Part shown: piece by piece, positions 18,537-27,340 of the stretch
Numbering within the stretch: position 1 is the first letter of the stretch
Layout of the letters: each line of letters opens with the position of its first letter
Assembly: GCF_014197145.1 (NCBI RefSeq)
Contig: NZ_JACIEZ010000005.1
Location: 186,001 to 250,000 of the forward strand
Length of the DNA stretch: 64,000 nt
Direction: 5' to 3'
Source of the DNA: Gellertiella hungarica
GTDB taxonomy: Bacteria > Pseudomonadota > Alphaproteobacteria > Rhizobiales > Rhizobiaceae
The notes under the pieces: generated by a model
Told to the model about the DNA's origin: nothing
Database searches by the model: none
Seen by the model: only the letters and a program-made list of their open reading frames with translations
Program-made: the position numbers and the translations under genes

Positions 18537-19187
18537 TTACATTTCGCCGGCCGCGGCGCCTCGGAATCCGGCCAGCAAGGGGGCGAAATCGGCATAGCTC
18601 GAAAAGCGCGGCACGTCATGCTCGCCCTTCCCTTCCGGATCGTGCAGCACCGCCCGCATCGCGGCCCGGCGCGCGGCCTCCAGACCGACGCCGCTGTCTT
18701 CCACCACCAGCACGTCACCCGCAGGATAACCCAGCGCCCCGGCCGCATGCAGGAAGAGGGCCGGCTCCGGCTTCCAGCTGTTCAGCGTATAGGCGCTGTA
18801 GGCATGACGCGGAAAGAAGCGGGAAAGACCGGTGATCGCCAGCGAGCGGGCGATCTTTTCCGGCGGCCCGCTCGAGGCAATCGCGATCGGCAGATCGAGC
18901 GCCTCCAGCGCCGCGTGAACACCCGGAAAGGCCTTGAGTTCGCGCTCGTACCGATGCCCGGCAGCGGCGCGATAGGTGGCGATGAACGCATCGTCGAGCA
19001 GACGGTCGGTGGACTTTCCAAGCTCTGACAGGATGGTGGCGAAACGCCATCCGCGATAGCGCGCCGCGATTTCGGCGCCATCGAGCCCGATCTCGGGGAG
19101 AAGGCTCGCCAGCGTTTCCGCCGCAATCAGCTCGCTGTCGACAAGCGTGCCGTCGAGATCGAAAATGATGGCCCTGATCACCTGCAT
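18537..19187 (-). CDS. HAD-superfamily phosphatase, subfamily IA
   Basis: A 216-residue cytosolic hydrolase with all four HAD motifs: FDLDGTLVDSE (nucleophile Asp near 11), IASSGP (motif II), lysine in NSWKPEPALF, and VVEDSGVGLEAARRAAM. A helical cap lies between residues 20 and 90. The pattern resembles beta-phosphoglucomutase-like or phosphoglycolate-type sugar-phosphate phosphatases, but the substrate cannot be assigned. It is 84 bp upstream of the transpeptidase gene on the same strand. Confidence 0.87.
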   Translation of the reverse strand: MQVIRAIIFDLDGTLVDSELIAAETLASLLPEIGLDGAEIAARYRGWRFATILSELGKSTDRLLDDAFIATYRAAAGHRYERELKAFPGVHAALEALDLPIAIASSGPPEKIARSLAITGLSRFFPRHAYSAYTLNSWKPEPALFLHAAGALGYPAGDVLVVEDSGVGLEAARRAAMRAVLHDPEGKGEHDVPRFSSYADFAPLLAGFRGAAAGEM

Positions 19188-19521
19188 CTCCCGGACACGC
19201 GGCCTTCGCCCCCGCCAAAGGCAGACCTTGACGGGAGGATAAGCCTCTTTTAATGAATCTGTTCTAATTTAGAAATCACGCACGGTTCGTTCCGGGGGAA
19301 CGGTCGTCATGCATCCTCGGCGGTAGGGGGGTCTCCGCCTGCAGGACGCAGACCCTGCCGGTTCGTCACTTAAGCCGGCAGGGTCACTCTTTTGCGGCCG
19401 GCCGGGAAACGCCCGGAGGGCCTGAGCTTGCCGGAACCGGCGGGTTGCGATCCCGGCCGGATGACACTCCGGCCCCGGTCACATCCCTGCCGCCATGGTT
19501 CGCGCGGGCCTCGCCCGAACA
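19188..19521. other. Intergenic stretch with a terminator-like hairpin
   Basis: A 334-bp gene-free stretch between the HAD and ETF-QO genes, both on the minus strand. ACCCTGCCGG (19352-19361) pairs with CCGGCAGGGT (19375-19384), followed on the plus strand by CACTCTTTT. The U-tract side faces away from the ETF-QO transcript, so its role is unclear. The part near 19240-19290 is A/T-rich and may hold the HAD promoter. Confidence 0.45.
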
Positions 19522-21186
19522 TCACATGTTCGGGTAAACCGGCCCTTCCCCACCCTGCGGCGGCACCCAGTTGATGTTCTGGTTCGGGTCCTTGATGTCG
19601 CAGGTCTTGCAGTGCACGCAGTTCTGCGCGTTGATGACGAAGACCGGCTTGCCGTCCTTCTCCACCCATTCATAGACGCCTGCCGGGCAGTAGCGGTTCG
19701 ACGGGCCACCATAGACGTCCAGTTCGGACGACTTCTGCAGCTCCGGGTTCTTCAACTGCAGATGGATCGGCTGGTCTTCCTCGTGGTTGGTGTTCGACAG
19801 GAACACCGAGGAGAGACGGTCGAAGGTCAGAACGCCGTCCGGCTTCGGATACTCGATCTTCTTGTGCTGGGCGGCCGGCTCCAGCGAAGCCGCATCGGTC
19901 TTGCCGTGCTTCAGCGTGCCGAAGAAGGAGAAGCCGAAAAGCTGGTTGGTCCACATGTCGAGGCCGCCCAGCGCCACGCCGACCGCCGTGCCGAACTTCG
20001 ACCAGAGCGGCTTGACGTTGCGCACGCGCTTGAGATCGGTGCCGATGTCGGTGTTGCGCCATTCGTTCTCGATCTCGACCGGCTCGTCATTGGCGCGGCC
20101 GGCGGCAATGGCTTCGGCCAGCTTTTCCGCCGCGAGCATGCCGGACAGAACCGCATTGTGCGACCCCTTGATGCGGGGAACGTTGACGAAGCCTGCCGAG
20201 CAGCCGATGAGCGCGCCGCCCGGGAAGGAGAGCTTCGGCACGGACTGCCAGCCGCCTTCGGTGATCGCGCGCGCGCCATAGGAGAGGCGCTTGCCGCCCT
20301 CGAAGGTGCCGCGGATTGCCGGATGGGTCTTGAAGCGCTGGAATTCCTCGAAGGGATAGAGCCAGGGGTTCTTGTAGTTCAGGTGCACCACGAAGCCCAC
20401 GGCCACCATGTTGTCTTCGAGGTGATAGAGGAATGAGCCGCCGCCCGTCTTCATGTCCAGCGGCCAGCCGAAGGAGTGCTGGACGAGGCCGGGCTTGTGG
20501 TTTTCCGGCTTTACCTGCCAGAGTTCCTTGATGCCGATGCCGAACTTGCCGGGCTCGCGGCCCTCGTCGAGCTTGTACTTGGCGATCAGCTGCTTGGCGA
20601 GCGAACCGCGCACGCCTTCCGAAATCAGCGTGTACTTGCCGAGCAGCGCCATGCCGCGGGTATAGTTGGGGCCGGGCTGGCCATCGCGGCCGATGCCCAT
20701 GTCGCCGGTGGCGACGCCGATGACGGCACCTTCGTCATTATAGAGCACTTCGGATGCGGCAAAGCCGGGATAGATCTCGACGCCGAGTTCTTCCGCCTTG
20801 GTCGCCAGCCAGCGACAGACATTGCCGAGCGAGACGATGTAGTTGCCGTGATTGTTCATCAGCGGCGGCATGAAGGCGTTCGGCAGGCGGATCGAGCCGG
20901 CCGGGCCGAGGAACAGGAAGTGGTCGTCGGTCACCTCGGTCTTGAAGGGATGCCCCTCTTCCTCGCGCCAGCCGGGCAGAAGGCGGTCGATGCCGATGGG
21001 GTCGACAACCGCGCCGGAAAGGATATGCGCGCCGACTTCCGAGCCCTTCTCGAGCACGACCACCGTCAGCTCCGGGTTCACCTGCTTCAGACGGATGGCC
21101 GCAGACAGGCCCGCAGGGCCCGCGCCAACGATCACCACGTCGAATTCCATGCTCTCCCGTTCGGGCAGCTCCATCGCTTCGCTCAT
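19522..21186 (-). CDS. Electron transfer flavoprotein-ubiquinone oxidoreductase
   Basis: A 554-residue membrane-associated flavoprotein that passes electrons from ETF (fatty acid, branched-chain and amino acid dehydrogenases) to ubiquinone. It has the FAD site VVIVGAGPAGLSAAIRLKQ near the N-terminus, the GxxGG-type ubiquinone/FAD region (ALIGCSAGFVNVPRIKGSHNAVLSG), and a C-terminal [4Fe-4S] ferredoxin-like domain with CPAGVYEW and NCVHCKTCDIKDPNQNINW. The start at 21186 has GGAGA upstream and avoids an unlikely N-terminal extension. Length is normal. Confidence 0.95.
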   Translation of the reverse strand: MSEAMELPERESMEFDVVIVGAGPAGLSAAIRLKQVNPELTVVVLEKGSEVGAHILSGAVVDPIGIDRLLPGWREEEGHPFKTEVTDDHFLFLGPAGSIRLPNAFMPPLMNNHGNYIVSLGNVCRWLATKAEELGVEIYPGFAASEVLYNDEGAVIGVATGDMGIGRDGQPGPNYTRGMALLGKYTLISEGVRGSLAKQLIAKYKLDEGREPGKFGIGIKELWQVKPENHKPGLVQHSFGWPLDMKTGGGSFLYHLEDNMVAVGFVVHLNYKNPWLYPFEEFQRFKTHPAIRGTFEGGKRLSYGARAITEGGWQSVPKLSFPGGALIGCSAGFVNVPRIKGSHNAVLSGMLAAEKLAEAIAAGRANDEPVEIENEWRNTDIGTDLKRVRNVKPLWSKFGTAVGVALGGLDMWTNQLFGFSFFGTLKHGKTDAASLEPAAQHKKIEYPKPDGVLTFDRLSSVFLSNTNHEEDQPIHLQLKNPELQKSSELDVYGGPSNRYCPAGVYEWVEKDGKPVFVINAQNCVHCKTCDIKDPNQNINWVPPQGGEGPVYPNM

Positions 21187-21341
21187 TTTCGTACAGTCTC
21201 CACTCGCGGCCGCATCCCGGGCGGCCCCTTCCCCGAATTTCGCATTCTCTCTTGGCAAATGAAAAGAAGCTTGTCGAGCCGGGTTTGCGACGCAGAACCC
21301 CTCATTTTGCACATGCGAATGCCAAGCGGGAATGAAAGTAG

Positions 21342-21363
21342 TTTACGTTAACGTTCACGTCAA
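21342..21363. promoter_or_regulatory. Repeated ACGT operator-like sequence upstream of ETF-QO
   Basis: The segment contains ACGTTAACGT (palindrome, 21345-21354) followed by TCACGTCAA, giving three ACGT cores about 7-8 bp apart within TTTACGTTAACGTTCACG. It lies about 160 bp before the ETF-QO start. It resembles operators described for regulators of fatty-acid and branched-chain amino-acid breakdown (LiuR/PsrA-type); identity of the regulator is inference. Confidence 0.4.
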
Positions 21364-21475
21364 TATTGTTGCACGCAACAGGCGCATCGCGGCTTGCGGA
21401 AAGCCGCCCTGCCCCGCCATGCCGCTTGCCCCGTGGCAAGGCGCAGGTTAGAGCATGATCCAAAAGGATTGCCGC

Positions 21476-22231
21476 ATGTTCCAACCGCTCCGGATCACCC
21501 CCTGCCAGCACGACCGCCACGGCCGGTTCTGCAGCAAGTGCGGGCTGGAAACGGACCCGCCGCGCCTGACCTTTTCCGCGATGGCGATGGAGTTCGTGGC
21601 AAGCTGGCTGCAGAAGGGCTTCCGGCAGACGGCCTTCGGGCTGCTGCTTGCTCCCGGGCACCAGATCCGCGCCTATCTCTCCGAAAACCGCAACCTCCTG
21701 GTCAAGCCGGTCAATTACCTGCTCATCCTGGCCGCTTTCCACTACTGGGTGCTCGGTCTCTACGGCGAGCGGGGCGGCGGGATCGATCCGGCCGCTCTCG
21801 GCCTTTCCGGCCCGGACGCTTCGGATGCCGCGGCGGTCCACATGGCGCGCTGGCTTGTCGAGCATTTCTACCAGATCGCGCTCCTTCAGGCGGTGCTTTC
21901 GGCCCTTCTGATCCGCTACGTCTTCTATCGGCGCGAAGGCTGGAGCCTGCCGGAATACACCATCGCCATGACCTACATCATGGCCGAGAACCTGCTCATC
22001 CAGTCCCTGGTGGATCTTCTGTTCACGCCCTTTCACCGGGTGCCGCCGAGCGGGCTGCACTATGCGGTCGGCGCGACCTACACCATCTTCGCCATCGGCC
22101 AGTTTCTCGGAGCGCGCCATCCCCGGCAATGGCTTCGGGTTGCCCTTGCCTATCTCACGGCGACTCTCTCGGGCGTCGGGCTTCTCGTTCTGGGCATGCT
22201 GCTCTGGCAAAGCTGGAGCGGCCCTCTCTAG
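21476..22231 (+). CDS. DUF3667 family membrane protein
   Basis: A 251-residue protein. The N-terminus has the zinc-ribbon-like CQHDRHGRFCSKCGLETDPPRLTF and a soluble helix, then about four to five hydrophobic segments between residues 80 and 245. This layout (short cysteine motif followed by a membrane domain) is that of DUF3667, whose function is unknown. The ATG at 21476 is preceded by AAGGATT; an upstream ATG at 21455 is the alternative. Confidence 0.75.
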   Translation: MFQPLRITPCQHDRHGRFCSKCGLETDPPRLTFSAMAMEFVASWLQKGFRQTAFGLLLAPGHQIRAYLSENRNLLVKPVNYLLILAAFHYWVLGLYGERGGGIDPAALGLSGPDASDAAAVHMARWLVEHFYQIALLQAVLSALLIRYVFYRREGWSLPEYTIAMTYIMAENLLIQSLVDLLFTPFHRVPPSGLHYAVGATYTIFAIGQFLGARHPRQWLRVALAYLTATLSGVGLLVLGMLLWQSWSGPL

Positions 22232-22298
22232 CACAGGGCGCTTGAAGCCGGGACCGGTTTTGTCATAGCCTTGGACCGACCCACCGGACAGGCATTCC

Positions 22299-23717
22299 AT
22301 GACAGCAACCGATCCGCACGCGCTCGAGAGCGCGCTTCGCGCCGCCTTCCCCGCACTCTCGCTTGCGGGACCCTCCGATCTGTCCGGCCGGGCGCCCGGC
22401 GAACACCCGGCAAATCTTGCGGCCGGCGTGATGGCGATGCCCGCCTCCGCGCCGGAGGCCGCAGCCCTCGTCGCCTTTACCCGGGCTCATCGCATTCCCG
22501 TCGTTTCGCAGGGCGGGCGCACCGGGCTTGCCGGCGGCGGCATCTCCCGGCCCGGCGAACTGATCCTCAGCTCTGCCAGACTGAATGCCATCGAGGCCAT
22601 CCATGCGGATGAAATGACGGTCACGGTCGGCGCGGGCGTGACGCTGGAGGCGCTCCAGAACCGGCTTCGGCCGCTGGGCCTGACGCCGCGCATCGATCTT
22701 GCGGCGCGCGGCACGGCCACCATCGGCGGCATGGTGTCGACCAATGCCGGCGGCATCCTTGCCTTCCGCAACGGCGTCATGCGTCATCAGGTCCTGGGGC
22801 TTGAGGCGGTTCTGCCGGACGGGTCGGTGTTCTCCGACCTCACCCGCGTGATCAAGGTTTCGGCGGGCCCCGACCTGAAGCATCTGCTGATCGGCGGCGA
22901 AGGCGCCTTCGGCTTCGTCACGCGCGCGGTGCTGAAGCTCGAACCCTTCCGCACGGAGCGGGCGTCGGCGCTGATCGGTCTTCCCTCTGCCGCCCATGCG
23001 CTTCGGCTGGCGGGGGCGCTGCAGGCCGAGACGGGGATCGAGCTCGAGGGCGCCGAGCTGATGTGGCGGCACTTCTTCGACGACAGCGCGCGCAATCACG
23101 GCTTCGATGCCGGCTGGCTTCCCGCCGGGACCGCCTGCGTGCTGCTGGTGGAGGTTTCGGGCGAAACGGCGGATGCGGCGCGCGAGAGGCTGGAAACGGT
23201 TCTGGCGCAGCACTGGGAAGGCGCCGGCATCACCTCCGGCCTCGTCGCCCAATCGCTCCGCCAGGCCCGCAGCTTCTGGCAGCTTCGCGAGGAGGCGGAT
23301 TTCATCTATCGCGAACACCCGGACGCGCCCTCCTTCGACATCTCCGTGCCGCCGGGCAGCCTCGACCGCTACGTGGCGGATTTCCGGGCAAGGCTGTTTC
23401 AGGTCGATCCGCTTCACGGCGCCTATGTCTACGGCCACATGGCCGATGGCAACCTGCACATCTCGATCACCCATGCCGGCGCGGTGGGGCCGGACCGCCA
23501 GCGGGCGATCGAAGCCGCCGTCTATGAGGGCGTGCGCGAACTCGGCGGCAGCTTTTCCGCCGAGCACGGAATCGGCCTTGAAAAACGGCACGCCTACCTC
23601 ACCTATTCCGATCCGGTGAAGCGGGTGATGGCCGACAGCATCAAGCAGGCGCTCGATCCCGATCTGCTCTTCAATCCCGGCAAGGTGCCCTTCACCGCCC
23701 TGCCGGCAGGCGGCTGA
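22299..23717 (+). CDS. FAD-linked oxidase (D-lactate/2-hydroxyacid dehydrogenase type)
   Basis: A 472-residue flavoenzyme of the VAO/PCMH fold. The FAD-binding domain shows PVVSQGGRTGLAGGGIS, VTVGAGVTLEALQNRLRPLGL and ATIGGMVSTNAGG; the C-terminal FAD-oxidase domain has GHMADGNLHISITHAG (metal-binding histidines) and GGSFSAEHGIGLEKRHAYLTY. These are shared by GlcD, D-lactate dehydrogenase (cytochrome) and D-2-hydroxyglutarate dehydrogenases. The substrate cannot be fixed. Electrons may go to ETF, whose quinone reductase is encoded nearby; that link is inference. The SDR gene follows 39 bp later, probably in one operon. Confidence 0.87.
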   Translation: MTATDPHALESALRAAFPALSLAGPSDLSGRAPGEHPANLAAGVMAMPASAPEAAALVAFTRAHRIPVVSQGGRTGLAGGGISRPGELILSSARLNAIEAIHADEMTVTVGAGVTLEALQNRLRPLGLTPRIDLAARGTATIGGMVSTNAGGILAFRNGVMRHQVLGLEAVLPDGSVFSDLTRVIKVSAGPDLKHLLIGGEGAFGFVTRAVLKLEPFRTERASALIGLPSAAHALRLAGALQAETGIELEGAELMWRHFFDDSARNHGFDAGWLPAGTACVLLVEVSGETADAARERLETVLAQHWEGAGITSGLVAQSLRQARSFWQLREEADFIYREHPDAPSFDISVPPGSLDRYVADFRARLFQVDPLHGAYVYGHMADGNLHISITHAGAVGPDRQRAIEAAVYEGVRELGGSFSAEHGIGLEKRHAYLTYSDPVKRVMADSIKQALDPDLLFNPGKVPFTALPAGG

Positions 23718-23756
23718 CTCCGGCGAAGGCGCCTCACGTCAAGGAAAGGACATTGC

Positions 23757-24548
23757 ATGGATCTTGGTCTGATGGGCAAGCGCGCGCTGGTGCTGGCCTC
23801 CTCGCGCGGGCTTGGCGCGGGCATTGCCGCGGCGCTGGTGCAGGAAGGCGCGGATGTCATCCTGTGCGGCCGCAACCGCGACGAGCTCGCCCAGCGCACG
23901 TCCCGGCTGAACGACGCCGGGCCCGGCCGCGCCTTCTTCACGGAAGCCGATCTCTTCCAGGAGGATGTGGTCGAGCGCCTGACCACCACGGTCAGCCAGA
24001 TCTATGGCGGGGCGCTCGACATTCTCGTCAACAATTCCGGCGGACCGCCGCCCGGCCGCGCCGCCGACCTCACGCCCGACCTGCTCACCACCTATTTCAA
24101 TGCCATGGTGCTGCGCCTCATCGATCTCACCCATGCGGTCCTGCCGGGCATGAGGGAGCGCGGCTTCGGGCGCATCCTGACGGTCGCCTCCTCGGGCATC
24201 ATCGAGCCCATTCCGGGTCTTGCGCTTTCCAACACGCTCCGGCCGGCACTGTCGGGCTGGTCGAAGACGCTGGCCTCCGAGGTCGCCGCGGAGGGCGTCA
24301 CCGTCAACATGCTGCTGCCCGGCAGCATCCTCACCGCCCGCCTCGACGACCTGGACCGGCGCGCGGCGGAGCGGAGCGGCCGCAGCCTCGAGGCCGTGCG
24401 CGCCGAATCCGAAGCCGCCATCCCCGCCGGCCGCTACGGCACCACCGAAGAATTCGGCGCCACCGCCGCCTTCCTCCTCTCCGAACGCGCCAGCTACATC
24501 ACGGGATCGATGATCCGCTGCGACGGCGGCGCCGCCCGCAGCGTCTGA
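23757..24548 (+). CDS. Atypical short-chain dehydrogenase/reductase
   Basis: A 263-residue Rossmann-fold protein. The cofactor loop reads ASSRGLGAGIAAAL and the NNSGG motif is present (ILVNNSGGPPPGRAADL). The catalytic YxxxK of classical SDRs is replaced by SNTLR in ASSGIIEPIPGLALSNTLRP, and the Rossmann start GKRALVLASSRG lacks the usual TG. A subgroup of 3-oxoacyl-reductase-like proteins shares SNxxR, so this is a family trait rather than a recent mutation. Whether it is a reductase is uncertain. It closely follows the FAD-oxidase gene. Confidence 0.82.
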   Translation: MDLGLMGKRALVLASSRGLGAGIAAALVQEGADVILCGRNRDELAQRTSRLNDAGPGRAFFTEADLFQEDVVERLTTTVSQIYGGALDILVNNSGGPPPGRAADLTPDLLTTYFNAMVLRLIDLTHAVLPGMRERGFGRILTVASSGIIEPIPGLALSNTLRPALSGWSKTLASEVAAEGVTVNMLLPGSILTARLDDLDRRAAERSGRSLEAVRAESEAAIPAGRYGTTEEFGATAAFLLSERASYITGSMIRCDGGAARSV

Positions 24549-24559
24549 GCGGGGGGCGT

Positions 24560-24955
24560 GGAGGTAGAGGCACCGCACCCCCCTCTGTCCCGGGCGGGCG
24601 TCGAGTTTGAGGCACCGCACCCCCCTCTGCCCCTGCCGGGGCATCTCCCCCTCAAGGGGGGAGATCGAGCGCCGAGTTTGCCTTACCGCACCCCCCTCTG
24701 TCCCTGCCGGGACATCTCCCCCTCAAGGGGGGAGATCGACATTGCGGTTTTTGGTTTCCTCAAACAATGAACGTCTCATTTGCAGAAACGTCTGCTGGGG
24801 ACTGCCATCATAAACCCCATCCCGATCTCCCCCCTTGAGGGGGAGATGGCCGGCAGGCCAGAGGGGGGTGCGGTGCGTCAAACTCGACGCCTTGCGGGCA
24901 GAGGGGGGTACGCATCCGCAAACTCAACGGTTTGCAGGCACCCCCACCCCACACC
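24560..24955 (+). repeat. Mosaic hairpin repeat, copy 2
   Basis: Forward-orientation composite between convergent genes. It has an extra left module, so three hairpins with GGGGGGAGAT occur on the left half (near 24645, 24713) and right half (near 24825), flanking the core with GCTGGGGACTGCCAT at about 24793-24811. Confidence 0.85.
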
Positions 24956-24959
24956 CCCG

Positions 24960-26099
24960 TCATGCCCCCCGCGCCGTACCAAACCGGGCCGGTGAAAACG
25001 TCTGCTCCGTAATCCCCTCTGCCGCGAGGTGGGCGGGGACAGGGTGGTGGCGGATGAGGGCGGCGGCGAGGGCGCCGAGGGCGGGGGATGTGAGGATGCC
25101 GAAGCCGCCCTGCCCGGCCAGCCAGAAGAAGCCCGGCGCCTGCGGATCGTAGCCGACGACCGGCAGGCGGTCCGGGGAGAAGGTGCGCATGCCCGCCCAG
25201 GCCTTGGCCACCCGCTTCACGCCGAGGGAGCTGTGTGACTCCAGGTGATGCACTGCCCAGGCGATATCGATCTCCTCCGGCTGCACGTCGCCGGGCTCGC
25301 AGGGCGTCTCGTCGGCGGGCGAAACGAGGAGCCGTCCGCCATCCGGCTTGAAATAGAAGGCGTCGGCGATGTCGTTGAGTTCCGGCAGGCGGGAGGCATC
25401 GATCCCGTCGGGCAGATCGACGAGAATGGCCGTGCGCCGCAGCGGCGTGATCCCGAGCGGGGCGACCCCGCCAAGCATTGCCACCCGGTCGGCCCAGCCG
25501 CCGGCGGCATTGACCACCGTTTCCGCCAGAAGCGGACCGGAGGCGGTCTCGATCCGCCAGAGCCCGCCCTGCCTGTCGAGATCGAGCACGCCCGACTTCA
25601 GCCGCAGCGCCACACCCCGGTGCCGTGCGCCGCGCAGATAGCCCTGCAGCAGCGCATCCGCCTCGATGTCCCAGTATTCCGGATCGAAATAGGCATGGGC
25701 AAAACTGTCCGGATCGAGGATGGGCATGCGGGCAACGGCCTCCGCCCGCGTCAGGACCGCAAGGCCCGGGACGCGTGGCGCAAGCTCCGCCACCTGACGC
25801 TCGAAAAGTGCGGCATCCTCCTCATGCGCGATGACCAGCCCGCCCCGGGGAACGAGAAGCGGAACGGCGGCAAAGCCCTCCGGCGGATTGTCGAAGAAGG
25901 GCCGTGCCGCCCGCGCCAGCGCCGAAACGGCCGGCGGATTGTAGTTCAGCACGAATTCTGCCGCCGAGCGCGCGGTGGCGTGATAGCCCGGCTGATCCTC
26001 GGCCTCGAGGATGGCCACCGATTGCTGCCCGCCGAGAAACCACGCAAGCGATGCACCCGCAATGCCGCCCCCGATGATCGCCACATCCACCCGATCCAT
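24960..26099 (-). CDS. FAD-dependent oxidoreductase, D-arginine dehydrogenase-like
   Basis: A 379-residue DAO-fold flavoenzyme. It carries GGGIAGASLAWFLGG (dinucleotide site), QPGYHATARSAAEF (histidine equivalent to H48 of Pseudomonas DauA), FDNPPEGF, GYLRGARHRG, FYFKPDGGRLLVSPADETP (Tyr substrate residue), GMRTFSPD (Arg) and AGQGGFGILTSPA. These follow D-arginine dehydrogenase DauA nearly end to end, so oxidative deamination of D-arginine or related basic D-amino acids is the best guess. The next gene, a LysR regulator, is on the same strand 80 bp upstream, and an arginine-type binding protein is divergent from that. Confidence 0.8.
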   Translation of the reverse strand: MDRVDVAIIGGGIAGASLAWFLGGQQSVAILEAEDQPGYHATARSAAEFVLNYNPPAVSALARAARPFFDNPPEGFAAVPLLVPRGGLVIAHEEDAALFERQVAELAPRVPGLAVLTRAEAVARMPILDPDSFAHAYFDPEYWDIEADALLQGYLRGARHRGVALRLKSGVLDLDRQGGLWRIETASGPLLAETVVNAAGGWADRVAMLGGVAPLGITPLRRTAILVDLPDGIDASRLPELNDIADAFYFKPDGGRLLVSPADETPCEPGDVQPEEIDIAWAVHHLESHSSLGVKRVAKAWAGMRTFSPDRLPVVGYDPQAPGFFWLAGQGGFGILTSPALGALAAALIRHHPVPAHLAAEGITEQTFSPARFGTARGA

Positions 26100-26180
26100 G
26101 CGCCCTGCCCTCCTGTTACAGGCAAGGAGCTTTAGAAGGGGGCGAACCCGCTTTCAAATTTATACCCTCGAAGATGGGTA

Positions 26181-27149
26181 TCAATAGGAAAAATAGTCTT
26201 CGCTGGGCTCGATCTCCTCGGGCAGAAACGCCGTATCCGCCACATGGGCGAGAAAGCGCTGCTCGGCGGCGTTCAGCATGGCGTTGGGATTGGTGAAGCG
26301 GAAGACATCAGTCACCGGCAGGTTGTCGTAGGGGGGCAATTGCCAGAGCCGGCCCGCCCTCACCGCCGCACCGGCGAGATGCACCGGCAGCATGCCGATG
26401 CCCACATTGGCCGCAATAAGCCGCAGCACCTCCTCGACATGGCTCGATACCGCGCGCACTTCCTGCCCGAAGGAGCCGAGCGCACGCACCGCCGTCACCG
26501 CGCTCATGTGCGGTCCGCCCAGCATGTCGGCCGGAAAGGTGACGTAGGGGTCGCCGCGCAGCGCATCCAGCGTCACCCCCCGCACCCCGAACAGCCGGTG
26601 GCCGCGCCCGCAGTAAAGCGCATAGCGTTCCTGCTTGAAGGGGGCGCGGTCGAGCCCCTCGGGAATGACGCCATCCGAGATGCCGATGGTGGCGAGGTTG
26701 CGCTCCACGGCGGAGATCACGTCCGTCGTGGTCTGGATGGTCACGCTGAGGCTGACCTTGGGATGGGCCGCGAAGAAGCTGGAGAGGCGTTCGTCCCAGT
26801 AGGGGCTGTGCACGTGACTGACGGAATAGATGCTGACATGCCCCGTCACGTCCTCGCCGGCCTGGTCGAGCGATTCCGGCAGGCGCACCACCGCCGCGAA
26901 GATGTCCCGGCACTGGCGATAGAGCCGGTCGCCCGCCTCCGTGAGATCGAAGCGCCCCGGCCGGCGGTCGATCAGCCGGTGGCCGACGGTCTGCTCCAGC
27001 CGCTTCAGCGCCATGCTCACGGCGGGTTGCTGCAGAAGCAGCCGGCTTGCCGCCGCGGTGATCGATCCCTCCTCCACGACGATGGCAAAGGTGCGCAGCA
27101 GGTTCCAGTCGAGATTGTGGGCAAAACGCTCGAGACGATGCCGGGCCAT
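26181..27149 (-). CDS. LysR-family transcriptional regulator
   Basis: A 322-residue LTTR. The N-terminal winged HTH is NLLRTFAIVVEEGSITAAASRLLLQQPAVSMALKRLEQTVGHRLIDR; the effector-binding domain follows (about residues 95-300). GGAGGGGGCGC precedes the ATG at 27149, favouring it over an upstream ATG at 27176. It lies between the DauA-like gene and the divergent binding-protein gene, so it probably controls one or both, most likely through the 192-bp intergenic region 27150-27340. The effector is not known. Confidence 0.9.
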   Translation of the reverse strand: MARHRLERFAHNLDWNLLRTFAIVVEEGSITAAASRLLLQQPAVSMALKRLEQTVGHRLIDRRPGRFDLTEAGDRLYRQCRDIFAAVVRLPESLDQAGEDVTGHVSIYSVSHVHSPYWDERLSSFFAAHPKVSLSVTIQTTTDVISAVERNLATIGISDGVIPEGLDRAPFKQERYALYCGRGHRLFGVRGVTLDALRGDPYVTFPADMLGGPHMSAVTAVRALGSFGQEVRAVSSHVEEVLRLIAANVGIGMLPVHLAGAAVRAGRLWQLPPYDNLPVTDVFRFTNPNAMLNAAEQRFLAHVADTAFLPEEIEPSEDYFSY

Positions 27150-27340
27150 GCGCCCCCTCCTCATCAACAGAAACAATTCCGACTATCTTCAGTATCTATT
27201 TCGCTTATGCACTTTGAACGCTAAAGTGTCCAGCGTCGGAAGTCCGGGCCATTCCTGGCGCCGACCGACAAGAAAGCCGGCGGCCCGAGGGGCCTTAGAC
27301 CGGTATTTTGATCAGTGGCATTTCATTTGGGGAACACGAC

